From the NCBI GenBank assembly GCA_049516635.1, contig JBEKSX010000077.1, positions 1-18,005 of the forward strand: a stretch of DNA of 18,005 bases. The letters are read 5' to 3'. The stretch comes from JBEKSX01 sp049516635. Its GTDB lineage: Bacteria; Bacteroidota; Ignavibacteria; Tepidaquicellales; OLB5. The position numbers were made by a program, and so were the translations under genes. The first letter of the stretch is position 1; each line of letters starts with the position of its first letter. Of this stretch, positions 13,306-18,005 are shown one piece after another. The notes under the pieces were generated by a model. The model was given only the letters and a program-made list of their open reading frames with translations, did no database searches and was not told the origin of the DNA.

Positions 13306-16227
13306 ATGAAAAGATATAAAAATAACATAATCATCTTCCTGATTTTCACTTTTGTTGTATTGCCGTTCACAAGGCAATCAGTCTATTCGCAGACCGAAAC
13401 CCGCACTGAAGGAAAATACACGTACCAATTTGTTGACGGTGACCCTATGAAAGCAAGGATATACAAGCTTGCGAACGGGCTTACCGTTTATATGACCGTC
13501 TACAAAGATGAACCGAGGATACAAACGTTCATACCTGTAAAGGTCGGCAGCAAATTCGATCCGCATGAGACAACAGGACTTGCACACTATCTCGAGCACA
13601 TGATGTTCAAAGGTACCGACAGGTTCGGAACAAAAGATTATGAAAAGGAAAAGGTATACCTGGATCAGATCATCGGCCTTTTTGAAGTATACCGTCATAC
13701 AACCGACCCGCAAAAAAGAAAAGAGATATATCACCAAATTGACAGTGTTTCCGGAATAGCATCGGAATACGCTATAGCCAATGAATATGACAAGATGGTA
13801 AGCGGATTAGGAGTCAAGGGCACTAATGCCTGGACATCGGTCGAGCAAACGGTCTACACGAATGACATCCCCTCGAACCAGCTCGAAAAATGGCTGACAA
13901 TTGAAGCCGAAAGGTTCAGGCATCCTGTAATGCGCCTTTTTCATACGGAACTTGAAGCAGTATACGAAGAGAAGAATATAAGCCTCGATAATGATGGGAG
14001 CAAATTGTGGGAAGCATTGTCCGCGGGATTATTTCAGAAACATCCTTATGGAACACAAACAACTATAGGAACTATCGAACATCTGAAGAACCCTTCCCTA
14101 AAAACACTGATAAAATACCGAGAAACTTATTATGTCCCAAACAATATGGCAATATGTCTCTCGGGCGATTTCGATCCCGATGAAGCTATAAAGCTGATCG
14201 ATGAAAAATTCGGGGGACTGCCTTCTGAGCCGGTCCCGCCATTTATTCCGCCGGTGGAAAATCCTATCACGAAACCAATAGTAAAAGATGTTTACGGCCC
14301 TGATGCCGAGGAAGTAGAAATAGGTTATAGGTTCGGAGGCTTTTCTTCACGGGATGCAGATATGATATCTATTATCAGCGAGATTCTGTCAAACGGAACT
14401 GCAGGATTATTGGATCTGGATCTTAATCAGAGCCAGAAGGTTCTGGGTTCCTCTGCAGATGCGGATTTAATGAAAGATTATTCAACTTTTAATCTCAACG
14501 GCAAGCCGAAAAAAGGACAAACTCTGGAGGAGGTAAAAGAACTTCTCCTTTCAGAAGTCGATAAAATAAAATCGGGTGATTTCCCGGATTGGCTGCAGGA
14601 AGCTATCATAAATAATATGAAGCTTCAGCAGACAAGATCACTGGAAAGCAACCGCAGGCGCGGCTATGCACCGTGGGAAACAGCCGTAAACCGGATCAAT
14701 ACTTTATCAAAGATCACTAAGAACGAAATTACCGCGTTCGCTAAGAAACATTTCAATAATAATTATGTTGTGGTCTATAAGCGGACAGGTGAAGATAAAA
14801 ATGTACAAAAGATAAAAAAGCCTCAAATAACACCAGTTAAAGTGAATAGGGGCGAACAGTCAGAATTTCTAAAGAACATACTCGGTACAAAGGCACCTGA
14901 AATAAAACCCGTGTTCCTTGATTACAGGGAAGATATTCAGCAGAACGTATTAAAGAGCGGGGTTCAGCTGTTATATAAACACAATTCGGAAGACAATACC
15001 TTTAACCTGTACTATGTTCTTGACATAGGAACGAATAATGATAAAAAGCTGGGTCTGGCTATAGATTACCTGCCGTATCTCGGTACTTCTAAGTATACTC
15101 CGGCACAGCTAAAGCAGGAGTTCTACAAAATCGCTTGCTCATTCTCCGTCTCAAGTTCCAATGACCAGGTATATGTAAGCTTAAGCGGACTTGATGAGAA
15201 TTTTGAATCGGGATTAAAGCTCTTCGAAGAATTTTTATCGGATGTTCAGCCGTACAAAGCAGCGTTGGATAACCTTGTGGAAGATATACTTAAAGTGAGA
15301 GCGGATGATAAGCTTTCGCAGAATAAGATATTATGGAACGCCATGTACAGCTATGGAGAATACGGACCAAAGTCCCCGTACACTAACATTCTTACTGAAT
15401 CGGAGCTCAAAGCACTTTCTCCCGAAGAACTGGTTTCTATAATTAAGGGCATAACATCTTACAAGCATCTCGTATTGTATTATGGTCCCGAAGGAATCGA
15501 ACCGGTAACAGACATTCTAATCAGGGATCACAAAGTACAGGATATACTTAAGCCCGTTCCTGAGAGGGTTATCTACCCGCAACTTGCCACCGATGAGAAT
15601 AAGGTATATGTGGTAAACTATCCCGATATGGTCCAGGCGGAAATAATATTTTTATCGAAAGACGGGGTTTACAATAAAGACCTTGTCCCGGAAATTTCTA
15701 TGTTCGATGAATATTTCGGCGGCGGGATGTCAGGAATAACATTCCAGGAAATGCGTGAATCAAAAGCATTGGCTTATGCAGTATTTTCATCCTTCAGGAT
15801 ACCTGCTAGAAAAGACGAGTCACATTACGTTATAGCATATATCGGGACACAGGCGGACAAATTGCCTGAAGCTATGAGCGGGATGCTGGATCTGCTTAAT
15901 AACATGCCCGTATCAGAAAATACTTTCAACTCATCTAAGAACAGCCTGCTCCAGCAGATCGAAACAAGCAGGACAACAGGTGCAGGCGTTCTGTTCAGTT
16001 ATCTTAACGCGCAGAAGCTGGGGCTCGATTATGATATACGCAAAGATATTTATGATCAGGTACCGTCAATGGCCATGTCCGACATTAAACTATTCCAGGA
16101 AAAATATGTGAAGGACAGAAATTACACAATACTGGTTCTCGGTGATAAAAATAAGCTTGACATGAATACACTTGAGAAATACGGCAAGGTTCAGTTCCTA
16201 ACGCTCGATGAGATTTTTGGGTATTAG
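13306..16227 (+). CDS. Exported M16 family zinc metallopeptidase (pitrilysin/insulinase type)
   Basis: A 973-residue secreted or periplasmic peptidase. Residues 1-29 are a signal peptide (cut near VYSQ). The N-terminal M16 domain has the inverted zinc motif HYLEH (H94, E97 catalytic, H98), with the third ligand glutamate expected in TELEAVYEEKN (about 216). Between them lies an insert of some 30-40 residues (about 120-155, HTTDPQKRKEIYHQID) compared with plain M16 proteins. Further M16 halves follow; the C-terminal half has no HxxEH and includes the substrate-binding FGGGMSGITFQEMRESKALAY and FRIPARKDESHYV segments, as expected of a clamshell enzyme in one chain. Such enzymes degrade small peptides and unfolded fragments. 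No lipobox or type IX sorting domain is seen. It stands alone behind its own promoter. Confidence 0.95.
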   Translation: MKRYKNNIIIFLIFTFVVLPFTRQSVYSQTETRTEGKYTYQFVDGDPMKARIYKLANGLTVYMTVYKDEPRIQTFIPVKVGSKFDPHETTGLAHYLEHMMFKGTDRFGTKDYEKEKVYLDQIIGLFEVYRHTTDPQKRKEIYHQIDSVSGIASEYAIANEYDKMVSGLGVKGTNAWTSVEQTVYTNDIPSNQLEKWLTIEAERFRHPVMRLFHTELEAVYEEKNISLDNDGSKLWEALSAGLFQKHPYGTQTTIGTIEHLKNPSLKTLIKYRETYYVPNNMAICLSGDFDPDEAIKLIDEKFGGLPSEPVPPFIPPVENPITKPIVKDVYGPDAEEVEIGYRFGGFSSRDADMISIISEILSNGTAGLLDLDLNQSQKVLGSSADADLMKDYSTFNLNGKPKKGQTLEEVKELLLSEVDKIKSGDFPDWLQEAIINNMKLQQTRSLESNRRRGYAPWETAVNRINTLSKITKNEITAFAKKHFNNNYVVVYKRTGEDKNVQKIKKPQITPVKVNRGEQSEFLKNILGTKAPEIKPVFLDYREDIQQNVLKSGVQLLYKHNSEDNTFNLYYVLDIGTNNDKKLGLAIDYLPYLGTSKYTPAQLKQEFYKIACSFSVSSSNDQVYVSLSGLDENFESGLKLFEEFLSDVQPYKAALDNLVEDILKVRADDKLSQNKILWNAMYSYGEYGPKSPYTNILTESELKALSPEELVSIIKGITSYKHLVLYYGPEGIEPVTDILIRDHKVQDILKPVPERVIYPQLATDENKVYVVNYPDMVQAEIIFLSKDGVYNKDLVPEISMFDEYFGGGMSGITFQEMRESKALAYAVFSSFRIPARKDESHYVIAYIGTQADKLPEAMSGMLDLLNNMPVSENTFNSSKNSLLQQIETSRTTGAGVLFSYLNAQKLGLDYDIRKDIYDQVPSMAMSDIKLFQEKYVKDRNYTILVLGDKNKLDMNTLEKYGKVQFLTLDEIFGY

Positions 16228-16278
16228 AAATGAACGCTATTTAGGCAAGGGAGACAAGAGCAAAAAAGTGATATAAAA

Positions 16279-16944
16279 ATGAAGAAAATATTTTTCTTAA
16301 TATTACTTCTTTTTTTGGACGAACAAAATTACGCACAGTATGAATATAAATACTTAGATTCAATCCTTGTTAGTATACAGCCCGATAGCATTAAACAAAC
16401 TGATAATAATCAATTTATTCAATTTAGAATAAGAAATAAGTGTACTCAAACACTAATTACAATTGAAGAGGTGGTAATTGCCGGTTTAACAGAAGGGATA
16501 TATATATGGCCTAGACCATATCAAAATTCTGTTGATTTCTTATCTCTACGGTCAAAAGATTATGCGATTGATTATGGTGATGGACGTGTTTTTGTTATTT
16601 ATAATCACTTACCGAAATTTCTCATTATTGAACCAGGTAAGATAAAAGTAATTAAAGTATCGCTTAGTCCTTACTGGAATGTAGTTAAAACTTCAAATTG
16701 GCGTGTTGGTGGAGATATTTTTTTAGCTTTAAAAGATATTTTGGATCTTAAGATTAAATATGATTTTCCTAATGACATGGAGAATTATAACAATCATATA
16801 GATTACGCTGATACAATCACCATAATTCCTAAAACACTAGAAGCTCTGAGAGAAGAAAATAAAATAGAAGATGATACAAAACAAAGTTATGAAAAGTTGA
16901 ATGATATTTTTATAATTTCTCCCGGATTTGATAAAAACAAATGA
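16279..16944 (+). CDS. Short exported protein of unknown function, AT-rich
   Basis: I do not recognise this 221-residue product. A short signal peptide (residues 1-20) ends NYAQ. The mature part starts with a strand-rich region (about 25-130: FIQFRIRNKCTQTLITIEEV, KFLIIEPGKIKVIKVSLSP) that resembles an immunoglobulin-like or C2-like sandwich, with one cysteine, and ends in a charged helical tail (about 180-221). The coding sequence is visibly richer in A and T than its neighbours (many AAA, ATT, AAT codons, few GC-ending codons), which suggests recent acquisition or relaxed selection. It starts 51 bases after the M16 stop without Shine-Dalgarno, and converges on the minus-strand gene at 17010 with no clear terminator between. 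Confidence 0.7.
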   Translation: MKKIFFLILLLFLDEQNYAQYEYKYLDSILVSIQPDSIKQTDNNQFIQFRIRNKCTQTLITIEEVVIAGLTEGIYIWPRPYQNSVDFLSLRSKDYAIDYGDGRVFVIYNHLPKFLIIEPGKIKVIKVSLSPYWNVVKTSNWRVGGDIFLALKDILDLKIKYDFPNDMENYNNHIDYADTITIIPKTLEALREENKIEDDTKQSYEKLNDIFIISPGFDKNK

Positions 16945-17009
16945 ATTATTTTTCATTCCCCTGCCAAGGTTCTCATAAAAGTTATCGTTCCCTTGTCTTG
17001 TTTACTACT

Positions 17010-18005
17010 TCACTTCAGCTTATTTCCGTAGTTCCTTAAAATATTCCTTAAAAATATATTCGAAGGTTCCTCTGCGAACTTTCTGTCAATCTCTGCTTTT
17101 ACAATATCCTTATTTTCCACAAGAGCTTTATCGAGAATATCCCGTTGGAAATAAAAATTGAATGGTGTTACATACTTGTATTCGTATTTTGAAATGATGC
17201 CTGAAAATTTCGGCAGGTCCCTTACAAAGAGCAATGAACGGTCATTCCAGAATATGAGCTTCCATTCCCTGCTTTTGCAGAAATAAGAAATAACATTCTT
17301 TCTCATCAGATCAGGTTCGGATACTATATCAGGTACAACGCAAATCGAGTAATCGAAATTATATCCCTGTATCTTCTTTTCATAGCCGGGATTTTTCGAA
17401 TAGATAACCTGGTACTCATTCATTATGCTGTCGTTCAGATCGCGGCTGTCGAAAAAATCCTTCTTCCCCTGAAAATTCCATAAGAAAAATCCCCCGCACT
17501 CAAAGGTATTGAAAGGTCTCTCACCAATATCCTGTATATTATTTTCCCTTATAAAATTGAACATTGCGACCGGATAATAATTGCTGTCGAGCCCGATACC
17601 CGCAAACCTTGCGTACTCCAGATACGAGTGGTACAGTTTATTATTCGGGATGTTCACGATAAGATACAGCAGTACCAGAGAAATAATAACCTTCATAGCA
17701 GGATTATCAAATATGAATGCTTTTATCTTTACGCTCTGGATTTTTTCAAGAGTATAATTGAAGGAATTTATCAGAAACACTGGTATGAGTACAAGGTAAT
17801 CGACGGTAAACCTGATTGCTCTTACGGAATTGAGAGCAAATATTGTGTAGAATAATGCCGGGAAAAGCTCCTTTTTCCTATAAGACCTGTATAATATCAG
17901 CAAACCCGTAAATAAAAGTATTATATAGAGTGTATTATGCAAGCGTCCCGTTGCTTTAGGGTCGAACGGGGAGATCCATTCCATCACTGCTTCATGAAGC
18001 ATATT
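17010..18005 (-). CDS. Polytopic membrane protein, glycosyltransferase/mannosyltransferase-like, C-terminal part; 5' end outside window
   Basis: The minus-strand frame is open to the window edge, so the ATG at 18000-18002 is probably internal and an unknown number of N-terminal helices lies outside. Visible, counting from that ATG: an EWISPFD loop (8-14), of the EWxSP type seen at a periplasmic loop of PMT/GT39-like membrane proteins, four or so membrane helices (about 23-41, 46-60, 66-82, 103-118), then a soluble domain of about 200 residues containing FNTFECGGFFLW (164-175) and KDFFDSRDLN (181-190). The pair xxGGxxxW ... (I/F)DxR is common in these membrane glycosyltransferase-like proteins, where it ends the membrane part. 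They usually use polyprenyl-phosphate sugars to glycosylate proteins or lipids; the catalytic first loop is not in view, so the enzyme role is uncertain. Confidence 0.75.
   Translation of the reverse strand, partial: NMLHEAVMEWISPFDPKATGRLHNTLYIILLFTGLLILYRSYRKKELFPALFYTIFALNSVRAIRFTVDYLVLIPVFLINSFNYTLEKIQSVKIKAFIFDNPAMKVIISLVLLYLIVNIPNNKLYHSYLEYARFAGIGLDSNYYPVAMFNFIRENNIQDIGERPFNTFECGGFFLWNFQGKKDFFDSRDLNDSIMNEYQVIYSKNPGYEKKIQGYNFDYSICVVPDIVSEPDLMRKNVISYFCKSREWKLIFWNDRSLLFVRDLPKFSGIISKYEYKYVTPFNFYFQRDILDKALVENKDIVKAEIDRKFAEEPSNIFLRNILRNYGNKLK

Noticed and set aside
13378..13737. 119-codon minus-strand frame
   Set aside because: Antisense to the zinc-motif part of the M16 gene; no family features.
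16228..17000. Possible inverted repeats flanking the AT-rich gene (GGCAAGGGAGACAAG near 16238 and GTTCCCTTGTCTTG near 16986)
   Set aside because: The arms match over only short, shifted stretches; there is no target-site duplication and no transposase, so a mobile element cannot be supported.

Overview
The window looks like chromosome from a member of the Bacteroidota/Chlorobi (FCB) group, most likely an Ignavibacteria-type organism. The evidence is a C-terminal sorting domain of the type IX secretion system (3822-4076, minus) with the YDLLGR...ATLVN signature, the general lack of Shine-Dalgarno sequences before start codons, several signal peptides ending in an alanine or serine followed by Q, and promoter-like boxes (TTG, about 20 bases, TATTTTTAC) resembling the Bacteroidota -33/-7 type. 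The lineage call is an inference from these signs, not from a database match.

Layout. At the left edge, 1-714 (+) is the C-terminal third of Lon protease. It converges on a minus-strand envelope block (3598 down to 734) that reads, in transcription order: SPOR lipoprotein A, a 309-base AT-rich gap, SPOR lipoprotein B, beta-barrel-like protein 2, beta-barrel-like protein 1. Each half of this block is a pair of tandem paralogues. At 3599-4181 there is no intact gene: it holds the promoter of lipoprotein A, a rho-independent terminator, repeat-like palindromes, and an orphan type IX sorting domain that has lost the rest of its gene and carries an in-frame 33-base palindromic insert.

From about 4182 to 16944 all genes lie on the plus strand. 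First comes a membrane-bound HdrDE-like iron-sulfur oxidoreductase (probably an electron-transfer-flavoprotein:menaquinone oxidoreductase), then metK (S-adenosylmethionine synthetase), then purL (purine synthesis). purL overlaps by four bases with an exported barrel-like protein, which is followed by an MCE/Mla-type lipid transporter: permease (mlaE, starting at TTG), ATPase (mlaF) and membrane-anchored MCE protein (mlaD). After a 245-base gap with its own promoter comes a 973-residue exported M16 zinc peptidase, then a short AT-rich exported protein of unknown function. At the right edge a minus-strand polytopic membrane protein of glycosyltransferase type runs off the window.

The themes are central metabolism (SAM, purine, quinone-linked electron transfer) mixed with cell-envelope genes (SPOR lipoproteins, barrels, Mla transport, exported protease). 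No CRISPR array, insertion sequence, tRNA, rRNA or phage gene is visible. The least explained parts are the doubled SPOR/barrel block, the orphan sorting domain with its palindromic insert, and the barrel-like gene coupled to purL just ahead of the MCE transporter.
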